From the NCBI GenBank assembly GCA_024699855.1, contig JAMPIQ010000003.1, positions 9,300,001-9,364,000 on the forward strand: 64,000 nt of DNA, written 5' to 3'. The translations under genes and the position numbers were made by a program. The notes beneath the pieces were generated by a model. That model ran no database searches and was not told the origin of the DNA. It saw nothing but the letters and a program-made list of their open reading frames with translations. The stretch is from Aphelenchoides besseyi. Lineage: Eukaryota; Nematoda; Chromadorea; Rhabditida; Aphelenchoididae. Position 1 is the stretch's first letter. Each line of letters starts with the position of its first letter. This document shows positions 23,165 through 44,662 of the stretch, in pieces.

Positions 23165-25035
23165 TCAATTCAACAGAGCGGCCAAGTCGATGCGCTTCGT
23201 TTTGACACGTTTAACGCAGTCGCGCAGATTGAAGTCCTCAATCTTGGCGCGACGATCCGTCGGCAACTGATCAAAAACGTGGCGTTCCCATTCGTAGCAC
23301 TGAAAAGCAGAAGCTCTCAACCAAAACTGGCGCGATTCCCACCTGTTGATAGTAGAGACTTTCGGCCTCCATTTTATGTCGATTGAAAGCGTTTTTAATC
23401 AGAATCTCCATTTTTTCTTTCATCTGTGCGATGATTTCTTCGCGTGATCGAATCGAAATTTTGTTCAATTCCTCTGTGTTCATGTCCAAAACGTTCGCGT
23501 TGTAGACGTCGTTATCAGCCAAAATACGCACTAAAAGACGTTAAAATCACGTAAAAGTTCAAAAAAGCTCACTGCAAGTGACGGCATTTCGCGATCGTCC
23601 GGGAAGATCGTTCAGTTGACGGACGAATTCGCGTTCGATGAACTCGGAAAGCTGCCGACGTTCCAGATCGTGTCGTTTGCGCATATGCCGCTGAAGAAAG
23701 AAACAAGAATAAATCCAAAGGTCCAAATTCACCTGTTGTTTCATATGTGAAGTCATAACTTCGGCCGACGTCGCAATTTTGGTTTGAGGCGGAGGTTTGG
23801 CGCAAAAGTCAACGAAATTCTTTTTCTTGAGCGGCGGCAACGCGGATTTGTGGTCCACGAAAGCGATTGATTGTTGTTGTTGAAAATCACGTGCCCACCG
23901 TTGGGACAACTGAACGATGTATATCGTTTTGGCTTCTGACTCACCATTCGCTTCAAGCCACAGAAAGCGCCCAGATCCTGAAGCTTGAAGAGATTTCGCA
24001 CCTCATCAGAGAGCCTTTCGGGTTGTTGTAAACTGAAATTCAGATCGCAGTCACTTCCGCTGGAGCGCGAAGTTTCGTCCAAATTTGGATCGGGTGGAGA
24101 TCCCACGGAGATCTGATCGATATTTGTTGATGTTACTGTTAAGGACGTGGAAGTGGACGGGAGTTGAGTTTCGACGCGTCGAACGATTGTCGTTTGTGCG
24201 GCTCTTCGTTGCGGTCGTGATCGTTTAGCCGGCGGTCCGTCCGGCGACTCCACGGGCGTCTGTTCACGTGCCGTTTGACGTACACTGGAGCTGCAAATTG
24301 ACAATCCCAACTTTCAATTTCAAAATTTCAATTTCACCGTGTTACACGAGACGACGAATTCGCTCGTTTCTCCGGTTGTTTTCGTGTTCGTGGCTTCTTG
24401 GCGCTGGGCACGTGATCGGGATCGGCCGTCTTGTCGTCCTCGCTATTCGGCTTCGGCATCAACAAAATGCGCAACGGTGGCACTTTTCGCTCAGCCCCGT
24501 TATCTTCGGCCTCCATTGGTTCCTCTGAAAAGAAAAAAATTGAATTCAAAGCTTCTCGACCAAAAGAACAAGATTTACACCTGCAAATAAAATACGAGAA
24601 TGTGGCCTTACGAATCGTAAGTTTGCTTTAAACTCTTACCTGTTCGTTTTGTCGATTCCGAAATCTCATCCTCTTCTTCAAGCTCGCCGATGGAATTCAA
24701 CAACATCGACTCTTCGGGACTGCTCTTAAACTCGTAAACATCGTCCGCTGAACTGGTGGGCATTTGGAAGCTAAAAAGCAATTTTTATAATCCCGAAGAA
24801 TGCGGCTTATTCTTCTCCCCGGTCTCGTCATCGACGTGCACTCGTCGACGAGAAAATTTTCGAATTGGAAAACAAAATTTTTTTGATAACCGACGTGGTC
24901 GTCGATGTTCGATCAGTCGCGAAAAAGAAACGCTTCGAACGAGTTTCTAATCTTTTTCGAATCAAAAACTCACTTGTAACCCTCGACTATTTCCTCGTTG
25001 TATACTTCGGAAGCGTGAAATTCGTCCGTTTCCAT
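23165..25035 (-). CDS. ANKRD11/12 C-terminal-domain-like nuclear protein (putative)
   Basis: Eight minus-strand exons (24974-25035, 24640-24770, 24338-24524, 23945-24290, 23733-23909, 23573-23690, 23343-23530, 23165-23299) join in phase to 447 aa. The N-terminal half is low-complexity, acidic then basic and Ser/Thr/Pro-rich (KKPRTRKQPEKRANSSSR, PPAKRSRPQRRAAQ), like a nuclear regulator. The C-terminal 150 residues are helical and charged: RHDLERRQLSEFIEREFVRQ, RILADNDVYN, EEIIAQMKEKMEILIKNAFN and RHKMEAESLYYQQ. The order 'charged helix - ...A...(L)D..VYN - helix with R.QHEA.AL...Q..EW' recalls the C-terminal domain of vertebrate ANKRD11/ANKRD12, which bind chromatin regulators. No ankyrin repeats are present here. 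The gene model is well supported; the family link is a tentative inference. The gene is divergent from SNX27. Confidence 0.6.
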
Positions 25036-25744
25036 TTTTTGGTCCTGAAATTCGCAAATTTACGTTTGACCCATCAGCTGACGCGCATCGACAACCAAGT
25101 TGCGTGTGCGCATCATAAAAAAGCGCTCTCCAAGAAAAAACCGGATGCCTTCAAGTCGCCGAAAAAGTTGGACGCGAAGTGCGTCAATCGCTCTCAAATT
25201 TGGACACAAAAATCCAATTAGCCGATCGGGGAATCTAGCGTGGAAACAAAGACAAGAATGTGAACAAAGTAATCGACCGGAATCGATTTGCCCGATGACC
25301 ACGAGAGTTTCCCACTGGAGAAATTTTTGTGACGCCGCTGATAAAGGCGATCGGAAATCCGTTTTTTGCGCTAAATTCAACGTTTCACGCATTTCGAAAT
25401 TTGTTGTTTTTTTGTCATTGCGTCTTTCGGCCTTTGACATTCCCTTTGCGGCTTTTAGAAGCGCAAAAAAGAATTTCAGACGCTTTTTTTGTATTCGTCG
25501 ACGTCGTTCCCTGTTTTTTCGATTATCAACTTCGATCAAAAAATTGTTCAATCTCAAACTCGTTTACTCAAAAACGGGAATCAAAATCGGTTTTTGGATT
25601 AGACCGCTTTTCTGTCGTCACGCTCTTCGTGTTTTTTTGCGAACGGGAATCGTTTTCCGCGCATTTCGCTTGCCACTTTACAGCCGCGTCAAACTTTCTC
25701 GCGTGCGTTTAAAACGTCGTTCGCTCCCAAAAAACACTTTTCAG
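25036..25744. other. Divergent intergenic region (promoters of the 23.2-kb gene and SNX27)
   Basis: About 700 bp between two divergently oriented start codons. Long open frames run through it on both strands (for example about 190 codons upstream of SNX27 in its own frame), but neither resembles a known protein, and a TTTTCAG acceptor directly precedes the SNX27 ATG, so I treat them as chance. Confidence 0.5.
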
Positions 25745-27448
25745 ATGCACGACGAAGGCAACTCGACCAGCGAAGAGGAAAATTGCGGTCGTGGAACCAA
25801 CAACTTCAATCCCGATCCGCATTTGGTTGTGATCGTGAAGACGGCGACGGGTGAGCGGTTGATTTTTGGTTTTTGAATTTTCGCTCTTTCAGGGTTCGGC
25901 TTCAACGTGAAGGGCCAGGTGAGTGAGGGCGGTCAGCTGCGCAGTTTGAACGGCGTTCTCTATGCGCCTTTGCAACACGTTTCCGCGGTCTTGCGAAATG
26001 GAGCCGCGGAGAAGGCGGGACTGCTGCGTGGAGATCGAATTCTGCAGGTGAATGGTGTTGCCGTTGAGGGATCAACACATCGACAGGTCGTCGAGTTGAT
26101 ACGACAAGGCGGCGATCGTTTGGAGCTGATGGTCATTTCGGTGGGTGCCGAGATGTTGGAAGACGAGATGTTCGCCGACGAATGTATGGCGACTTTCAAG
26201 TATGATTACACGGACAAGCGCTCACTACCGATCACCATTCCGAGTTTCCAGAACGTGGACTCGGCCAACGAGCGTTTCATCGTCTACAACATTCACATGG
26301 CCGGTCGACATTTGGGATCGCGACGTTACAGCGAATTCGTGCAACTAAACAAGATTCTAAAAGAAGAGTTCCCCGACTTTTCGTTCCCGAAACTTCCACG
26401 CAAATGGCCGTTTCGACTTTCGGATCAGCAGATTGATTCCAGACGTCGAATGCTGGAAACTTATTTGGAGAAAGTTTGCACCGTTAAAGTTCTAGCCGAC
26501 TGCGACATCATGCAAGTGAGTTTGATTGCTCGGAAGACTTTAATTCGCCTTTTTTTGTTTAGGACTTTCTGATGGAAGACACACAGCCGAGTTCGTGTGC
26601 TGTCGATCACTCGATTCGCGTTCTTCTGCCAAACAACAAAGCAATCCCGTTGACTGTGAAGCGCTCCAGTGACACGGCCACCGTTTTTGCAATGCTGATC
26701 GAGAAGTTGGGTTTGTCCAAAGAAGCCGCTCAATTCTGCGGACTCTTCGAGATCATCGACACCAATTTCGAACGCAAACTTTCGACTCGCGAATGTCCGC
26801 ACAACGTCTACATTCAAAACTATTCGTCTGCCGCGTCGTCGTGTTTGATGCTACGAAAATGGTGTTTCAATGTTGAGATTGAACGCAAACTGTGCGCCAA
26901 AGACTCGGTCTTCAAGAAGCTTTGTTTCTATCAAGCCGTGAACGACGTGAACTCGGGAGCTATTCAAATCAAAGAGCGAATGTATCAACTAAAAGCACTA
27001 CAGACCGAAGAGCGTTGTGACGAGTACCTGGATGCTCTACGACCGTTAGACGGCTATTCCGAAGCAAGATTCCCGACCGCCGAGTTTTCGACAAAAAACA
27101 AGTCGGGACTCATTCTCATCAACGCCGACTTCAACAAACTGAACTTGCACTTAAAATTCGCACAAAGTGAAAAGGTGAGTTGAATTCGAAGATCGAAATG
27201 AGTTGAGGTTTCAGGAGAAGACCGTTGAAGTCGAGTGGACTTTGGTAGCCGAGTACTCGCTTTCCGCCGATCAAACCTCGATGCTGATTCGAATACGCAA
27301 GAACGATCAAGTTGACGATCTCATTGTAGCGTCCGAGTATGCCGAGTACCTGTTCGAGGTGTTCGGCCGAATCAAACACGAACGAGAAGCCGCACAAAGT
27401 GGAGCCAACGAAATCTTCAACTTCTGCGATGTAGCTCTCGATTCCTAA
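25745..27448 (+). CDS. snx-27: Sorting nexin 27 (PDZ-PX-FERM)
   Basis: Four exons (25745-25850, 25893-26515, 26563-27174, 27215-27448) encode 524 aa, close to mammalian SNX27 (about 540). Domains in order: PDZ about 25-125 ([16 protein letters not shown] with the GFGF carboxylate-binding loop; [14 protein letters not shown]), PX about 140-255 ([20 protein letters not shown] with the RRYSEF phosphoinositide Arg; PKLPRKWPF), then the FERM-like module about 265-515 ([41 protein letters not shown]). SNX27 sits on early endosomes, binds PtdIns3P through PX and C-terminal PDZ ligands of cargo, and with retromer returns receptors to the plasma membrane. The ATG immediately follows TTTTCAG, suggesting a trans-splice acceptor with a leader of no extra bases. 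It starts a same-strand run with the ZIP and BLTP2 genes. Confidence 0.95.
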
Positions 27449-27768
27449 CCCTCTTCTCAGCACTAATTTATTTCTCAGTATTTGCAATTTTATTCCACCA
27501 GAATGCCATTTCAAAAAATTAGCCACAAAATTTCTTAAGGGTCTTAATCGCATAATAATCGTCATTTCGCTTTCTATCTAAGTTGTTATCTTGTGCAAAT
27601 GAAACAAAATAAACTCGTTCATGCTTTTATGTTTGAGAAGCCATTGAAACTGCCGTTCAGTTGATCGAAAAGAAGAACATGACCTGTCGGAAGAGTTGAC
27701 AGTTTTGTGGCGCGCTTTGCAATGAAAACGTTACTCATTTGTTGATCGACAATTCTTCTGATTCAACA

Positions 27769-28975
27769 ATGACAACAGCGACCGTAGATCCTGTACCTCC
27801 GGCACCAATCGTTCCGACGCGAAATGCCTTGAAATCGGTGCTACTTCTCGTCTTGTTCTTTGCCACTTTTCTGGCCAGTATTGTAAGTTTGTCTTCTGAT
27901 TGCCTTTCGATTTTCTGTTTCTAGTCGGCACTAGTTCTCAAACGAGCTGCTCGAAGCTCGTCGCCCAACAGTCATGCCGCCACGGCCTTTTCATTGATCT
28001 CCTGTTTTGGAGGAGGCGTGTTTTTGGCCAGTGTTTTAATGGACTTGATGCCCGCATCTATCGAACAGATCGAGAAGGCACGAACGAACATGAAATGGGA
28101 CTCCAACTTTCCATTGGCTGAACTGTGCATTTCTCTTGGCTTCATGTTCGTTTTAACCATCGAACAGGTGATTTCGATTCCACAACTGTTTCAATTGTTT
28201 AGGCGGTTATTTTTGCTCACGAACGCGAATGGATCGGCAGCATTCAACATCAACGACTGATGCATCACGAACATGAGGAATCGACTGTGGAAGTCGAGGC
28301 AGAAGCCGGAGCGATAGTTGAAGACGAACATTTCGAACACGAAACTCACTCCACGATGCGCGCCGTTCTGTTGGTATTGGCAATTTCACTTCACGCCGTT
28401 TTTGAAGGTCTTTCCGTTGGAATGATCGTTGATGTTGCCGCTTTACTTCAAGTCAGTTTCCAATTTCTATTGTTCAGTAGTTCGTTCAGATCTGCGGTGC
28501 TCTTCTCATTCACAAAACGATCATTGGTATAAGTTTGGGGATTCGGTTGGTTCAGAGCAACATGCGTCCGCGTACGGTGGTCATTTGTTGTGCCGTTTTT
28601 TCGGGACAGATTCTGATCGGCGGTTTTGCGGGACTTGGAATCATGCGCGTTCTGAATCACGAATCCTTTGATCTCGCCACTTTTATCAGTGGGATCCTAG
28701 AAGTGAGTTTCTTCCATCGTTCCTTCGATTTTGGAGTCTTTAGGCGTTTGCTGCTGGAACATTTTTATACATTACGTGTTTCGAGATTCTGCCTCACGAG
28801 TTGAACAAAAAAGGTTTTCGACCGTTGAAGATGATCACCTTGGCGGCTGGCTTTGCACTGATTACTCTGTGAGCTTTGATTATTTTTCTTTTAACTGATT
28901 TTCAGGTTCATCATTGTTTTTCCCGATGCCGACGACGATCCAAAAACAAAAGACATGGGACTACGTTTCTATTGA
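27769..28975 (+). CDS. ZIP-family zinc transporter (SLC39A1/2/3-like)
   Basis: Six exons (27769-27882, 27925-28167, 28203-28451, 28490-28702, 28744-28868, 28906-28975) give 337 aa. Hydrophobic segments are consistent with the eight-TM ZIP fold. The TM4 metal-site motif appears as SLHAVFEGLSVGM (His about residue 183) and the TM5 motif as IHKTIIGISLG. A His/Glu-rich loop between TM3 and TM4 (HHEHEES, EDEHFEHETHS) is the usual variable metal-binding loop, and the C-terminus has AGTFLYITCFEILPHE. The TM4/TM5 wording and short N-terminus (no long His-rich ectodomain, no HEXPHE motif) place it in the ZIP I/II group. These proteins bring Zn2+ into the cytosol at the plasma membrane. Start: first ATG in frame, 321 bp after the SNX27 stop. 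Introns are 35-43 nt. Confidence 0.92.
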
Positions 28976-29252
28976 CCATTTTCCACGGCATTTACATTCT
29001 TCAATTTTTCATTTCGAATCTTCTTCTCGGTTTCAAGTCCACGGGTTTCACCGAAATTTGCCTGTTCATCACTTAGTTTGTGTTAGCCTGTGCAATCGAA
29101 TTGTAAAGTAAAATTGTTAGTCAAAATAAGGTCTCAGTGTTCACGTGTTGACGAGCACGATCGTTATTTTCAATCCGAAGAAAAGTGTTGCTATTCCCAT
29201 TTCCAGCGTATGGGTAGAAAGTTCGGACTGTCGATCTGCGGTCGTGTACAAG

Positions 29253-39790
<10,538 letters not shown>

Positions 39791-40790
39791 TACTTTAACA
39801 ATCAAACCGGTGATCTCCAATTTGCTTTTGATTTCTAGTCACTATCCAACTGTGTAGTTCGAGATTACTAATTTTTTTGAGATTGTAGTTACCAATTAAA
39901 CATTGAATTTAACGGCTAGACTCATAGTGCAATTGGACTGCCACTCAAACGACTAGTGAGTAAGCTCTTGCTTATTCAATTGTTTAATAACTTGGCTTCA
40001 CGGTCATTGAACTTCAGTCATCAATCTGATTGTCAAAGAATTTGAAATTGTACAATTGTTCGTATTCCGACATCCGAACACATTACAACGAAAAGCACAC
40101 ACTAAGCACAACGTTCAATTAGCATTATTCTTGAAGACCACACGCCGCGTCTTCCGCTCACTTTTTGGTCACTCACTGAGAGATTGTGAAAAGCAGTTGG
40201 TTTCCTTATGGTTGACGATTCTGAAGATCCATTGAAATTGATGGGGCTGAAAAAATGGTGTCTAGCTCACTGTAACTCTCAAATAACCTCTCTTCTTCGT
40301 ATTCATAGACAACTGCAAAGAGAGAGAGCGACTGACGATTAGAATGTGCTTCTTGACCGCCGCTTTCCCATCACTTTTATTGCACAACCTAGCCCTCTTC
40401 TTTTCGCAGTCACTCGTCATTTCTGTCTATTTGACCTATTCTTAAGGTTAGTCAAATTATCTCATCTCTCAAGTGGCAGAGACCTTGAAATTTTGGATTG
40501 TTCTGTTCATTCGAGTGGAACCCATAAACATTTAGAATAGTATCAGAGAACATACCGATCAGAATGTTCTGTACTTATCGAACCAGACAATTGAACAGTC
40601 AGATCGCTGAACGCCAATGAACACTGTTACTGTTATCAATTCGATATGCAACAGGACTGTGATTTAAAGTTCAACAAATTCAAACGCTGGGACGATCAAA
40701 TGAACAAGATAAACAGGATTTGAATGTCAATCGGTTGAACACTCAGCTTTTGTGAAACACAAGTTGATCACTTTGCACGTTCCAATCGAC
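39791..40790. other. 1-kb intergenic region upstream of the secreted-protein gene
   Basis: BLTP2 3'UTR on the left and the TATA-bearing promoter of the next gene on the right. No coding exon is supported in between. Confidence 0.45.
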
Positions 40791-40798
40791 TATAAAAG
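40791..40798 (+). promoter_or_regulatory. TATA box
   Basis: TATAAAAG lies 53 bp upstream of the preferred ATG at 40844. An in-frame ATG at 40805 lies only about 14 bp from the TATA box, upstream of any normal transcription start, so the later ATG is favoured. Confidence 0.6.
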
Positions 40799-40843
40799 CG
40801 GCAGTTGAATGACAGTCAATCATCATCAGTTGTTTCCGCTGAA

Positions 40844-41554
40844 ATGTCTCGTACTTCAATCGCCGTCTTCTTTTCTCTTCTCATCATCTCGACTCAGGCC
40901 TCACCAGTGGCCAACGGTCAGGGATCTCCACTGCTCGGCAATCTTGTCGGAAATGTTCTGGGAACCGTCGATGGAGTGGTCGGAAATGCTCAGCCAGTGG
41001 TTGGCGAAGTCACTGGTCTGTTGGGCGGCTGCAAACAACCCGGAACTTTGACCAAGATCGTCAAACTGCTCAACTTGCCCGGAGCCGTCGATCCCGCCCA
41101 ATTCGTCCAATTGCTCTCCATCTTGACTCAATTAGATTCGATTCTCACTCAAATCACCTGCACTGTTGACTCGTTGTTGCCGTTGGAAGGTGGCAGTGGA
41201 TCGGGCAGTGGTCTTGATGGATTGTTGGAAGACTTGAGAAATATTCTGAACATTCCATCAAACGTCGACTTGGTTTCCTTCCTTAAAGCATTGTTGGCGG
41301 ACGTCGAAAAGCTTTTGGATCAATTGCTCGGAGATGTCAGCGGATTGTTGGAGCAACTTTTGGGCGATGTCACCGGCTTGGTCGGTGGAGTGGTCGACAT
41401 CTTAAATCCCGTCTTGAACAATCTCACCGGACTGTTGGGAATTCCGGAGGGTGTGTTGCCGTTGGATTTCGTCCAACAACTGATCCCTCAATTGCAAAAG
41501 GTTCTCGACCAACTTCTCGGTCAATTGGGATCGGGATTGCCGGTCGGATTGTAA
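40844..41554 (+). CDS. Secreted Leu/Gly-rich protein, single exon, unknown function
   Basis: An intronless frame of 236 aa from the ATG at 40844. It opens with a clear signal peptide (MSRTSIAVFFSLLIISTQA, cleavage likely before SPVANG). The mature part is rich in Leu, Gly, Val, Asp and Gln, and is built from amphipathic stretches with an imperfect repeat unit of about 15 residues: GNLVGNVLGTVDGVVGN, LLGDVSGLLEQ, LLGDVTGLVGG and DQLLGQLGSG. Only two Cys are present (GCKQ and ITCTV), about 42 residues apart, and could form one disulfide; a (GS)n linker (GGSGSGSGL) separates the halves. No known family is recognised. The strong TATA box, lack of introns in an intron-rich neighbourhood and high Gly/Leu content suggest an abundant, tissue-specific secreted product (cuticle, pharyngeal or gland), but that is inference. 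Confidence 0.8.
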   Translation: MSRTSIAVFFSLLIISTQASPVANGQGSPLLGNLVGNVLGTVDGVVGNAQPVVGEVTGLLGGCKQPGTLTKIVKLLNLPGAVDPAQFVQLLSILTQLDSILTQITCTVDSLLPLEGGSGSGSGLDGLLEDLRNILNIPSNVDLVSFLKALLADVEKLLDQLLGDVSGLLEQLLGDVTGLVGGVVDILNPVLNNLTGLLGIPEGVLPLDFVQQLIPQLQKVLDQLLGQLGSGLPVGL

Positions 41555-41637
41555 TCTCTCCACTTTCTTAGTATCAATCAACAGGCATATTAATTCACAG
41601 TGTTTATTGACCGAATGCACAATCACTTCTTTTGCCA

Positions 41638-42524
41638 TTAAACGAAAGGACGAACGCACGGTAACCAAACCGGAAAGTCTTCGATCTCCCCAGTGAAGTT
41701 GTTGAGATATGGATACGTCTAAAGCAATCGAATTAGATGGAGAAGAGAAACAGACCTTGTAGAACTTGATCAGCTTTTCAAGTGATCCGAATTTGTTCGA
41801 ACGAGGATCTCCGTAGTCAACTCGATACTTCGTTTCGTTGTTTGCGTTCGTCGAATTCTCAATCGGGAAACAGAAGAACTAAACGAAAGCATTAGCCGCA
41901 GAGTTGCGGTTACCTCTCCACTGTTCGAACGCTAAGCGACTGTGAGTGTCAATTTGAAGGCAACGACCTTCAGGTTCTTCAGCAAACAGTAGAAGAGTCG
42001 AAACGAACTTTGCAGAACGAATTTGAAGACATCGAATGCACGATGAGCTCCAAAAAGCGCTCGGCCAAATCGTCGATTTGTTCCGATTGAGACCACTTGT
42101 AATGGGACGGAAACTGCGAACAAGGTTGTGGACGATCGACCGTACTTTCAGACTCTGATGAGATGTCCGATGGTGTCAGCGGAGTTGGAGAGTGCAATTC
42201 GGGAGTCATATTCAATGTCATTGACGGCAGTTGTTGGATGGACTGGACACCGGAAACAAACGATGGTGGAGGTGCAACGAGCGAGTTGTCGGAACGATCT
42301 TCGACATTTGTTTCCGTTGAATCTGCAAACGATGAATGGCTCTGAGAAACATGGCGATTAGTTAGATGTTCATTTCTTCTCACCAGTTTCTGTGCCGTTA
42401 ACTCGCTTTCGAAAACGTCACTGCTCGTTTGACTGTCACTCGATTGACCGAACTGCTGGTATGTTGATCTAAAAATCGTGATTAGATCTGTGACATGAAC
42501 TCACTTGTTAATTTCAGACCCCAT
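41638..42524 (-). CDS. SH2-like domain protein (divergent)
   Basis: Six minus-strand exons (42505-42524, 42384-42468, 41988-42341, 41914-41931, 41756-41878, 41638-41718) add up exactly to 226 aa. One exon is only 18 nt (RSNSGE). The first 130 residues are Ser/Thr/Pro/Gln-rich and disordered-looking (TPELHSPTPLTPSDISSESE). The C-terminal 95 resemble a divergent SH2 domain: FCKVRFDSST in place of the FLVR strand with the phosphotyrosine-binding Arg, a beta-hairpin, YRVDYGD, then FGSLEKLIKFYKTYPYL matching 'F-x-S-L-x-x-L-I-x-x-Y'. No Trp at the usual N-terminal domain start is seen. If right, it is a small phosphotyrosine adaptor. The gene model is more secure than the domain call. Confidence 0.5.
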
Positions 42525-42999
42525 AGAAACAACCAACTTCCTTTAGCCAACGAAATGAATCGAATGAGAGTTCATTTCAAGGCTTTTGAATGACTTCAAT
42601 GAGTTCAAAAAGTAACGGTAATTTGAGTGATTTATGGGAATTTCGTTTTTTGACAATGCTTTCCATGTAATCAAGTAACTGTTGTTCAAGCATACCAAAG
42701 CAATACTTCCAACTGGTTTGTCCAAGAAATCGCCGCTTTTTCTCGCAACAAATTTGGAGCTGCAAATGCGGATGTTGAATGGAAATTGACGCCGCCAACG
42801 AGCTCCAACAACTACGACAAGGGATACGTAGTAACTACCGCCTTCTTGGTTTGTGTCGAAAAGCAACGTCCCGGAGCCGTCAAACAGTTCGATTCTCCGC
42901 AGCGGCAACTACGCCAACAACGACACTTGGAAGCAGATCATCGGTCAAACTGTCGAACAACAATGGTCCGCTTACAAGACGAGCTCCACCGGTGGATGA

Positions 43000-44568
43000 A
43001 TACAAATTGTGATGTATATAACTACCGCTCGAATAAAATTGTACATTGTTGATTGTTCTGGGATTAGCGCTAAGACATTAATTGAGATATTCGCACTTTC
43101 ATCTCAAAACTACATGGTGAATGTTAATAATTTTGAGTTACATCCATAGGTGCATGAGAAGTGATTTAGTTTTGTTCTTATTCGTTTCATTAACGATAAG
43201 AAGCCATGTGAAAATAGCGAGATTCTTCAACCGGAATCTTCACAACGCAAAACTCGACTCTAGCAAACTGAACTTCGAGGATGATCGCCGAAGAACAGAA
43301 CCAACTCTTTATTGTTTTGAATTGTTGATGCAAGAGTAAAAAAATTAAATTTATTGACAGATTTCAAGAGAGAGAACCAGTTTATTAATATAACGATTTA
43401 ATTAACAAAACAAGCGAAGTAAACGTTTTAATTGCTGTTGCACGATCGGCCACTTGAATACACGTGACTAGTTGTTTTTGAACGATTGTGGAAGCGTTTC
43501 TTGTTGTTGAGAGACTGTTGAGTATAAAGAGATTTCTCTGAGTACAAGTTGACTTGCCAACGACTACCGTCCAATGTTGAATGCATGAACTTCTAAAATA
43601 AACCTTACTTTTCGATCCCTCCTGTAGTCGTCCATGGCAAATCGTTTCGTGGTTGGTCTTACTCGTCGACTACTAGCTGTGGTTTATATATTGTTTTGGA
43701 GCTGTCAATTGAATGTTCGATCTAGTGGAACCCAAGTCTTTTAGAGAGTCTACTAATGATTTCAAACTAATCGTCGATCACGTTGTTTTGTGTTATTTTC
43801 GGTTTAGTTGAACTCCCAACAGCTCACTAGAGACGTTCGGCACCATAACCGGAGATCGAAAGATCCAATTAGTAAACACTGAGCTCAAAACTTATGTTGT
43901 GAGACTTCTTAATCTCCCTTAGAAAATTGTTGAGCCCATCATTAGAATCATGTAGACGCCAATTTCACCACTAGTTAATCACTCACTATCGAGGTATCAC
44001 TATTTTTTAATGTAAATTTGTTCGAGATTGTTTACGGAAATAGTTTAATGAAATGAGATGTTCTTTAGAGTGAAAGGATTTAAGGTCGCTGTTTTGCTGT
44101 CGTCAATAGCCATTAGGTTTTTGCTATCGGTATTGACGTTTGATGCTGTTGTATGCTGTGAAATGAAGACTAGAGTGTGGATTTTGATGCTACCAAATGA
44201 AAGAAACTGATTTGCTTTCGATTGTTGGCAAATTTGATTAAAAAATTACCGGGTATTCCAAAGAGTTTTCGGTTTAGAAATGAGTCAACAGATGTGATAA
44301 TTAGTTGAAATCAAGTAAAGTTGGCGGACATACGTCTGATTGTTGTATAAAGTGTTTAGTGAGTTTGGTATTCGAACAGCAATCATTTGTTGGTTTTATG
44401 AGTTAAGATAAAAAAGCTGTTTTGGAATTTGAACGTTTATGATTTAAGTAGACGACATCGGTTCTTGTTAAACGGAAAGATGACGACCGTCAATTCTGCT
44501 GTTCTAATGAAACAGTTAAAGTGATTATAAGTTGGTTAGTATGCAAAAGAGCACAAAATTGGAATAAC
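43000..44568. other. 1.5-kb region without recognised gene
   Basis: AT-rich, with only short frames. Its left edge has AATAAA at 43024, just after open frames on the plus strand (about 42720-43000) that may be a terminal exon I could not resolve (see findings). Its right edge is the TA target of the mariner element. Confidence 0.4.
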
Positions 44569-44570
44569 TA

Positions 44571-44631
44571 CAGAGTGGTTAAAAATGAACTCCCACTTTT
44601 TTTCCCGAAAAAAATTTTTGAAATGAAAAAT
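44571..44631 (+). repeat. Left terminal inverted repeat of the mariner element
   Basis: Begins CAGAGTGGTTAAAAATGAAC and ends GAAATGAAAAAT. It pairs with 45887-45947. Confidence 0.92.
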
Positions 44632-44662
44632 TGGAAAAATCGGTTAGTTTTGTTAAATCGTT

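Noticed and set aside
25060..25557. 165-codon minus-strand open frame
   Set aside because: Overlaps the previous frame, has no splice context or domain, and lies in a divergent promoter interval.
25100..25744. Long plus-strand open frame continuous with SNX27
   Set aside because: It would add about 215 residues of basic, Phe-rich sequence with no domain to the N-terminus, whereas a TTTTCAG acceptor sits directly before the family-appropriate ATG.
29090..29252. Upstream extension of BLTP2 to an earlier start
   Set aside because: The family begins with a short membrane anchor, and the ATG at 29253 gives exactly that; the upstream frame has no similarity.
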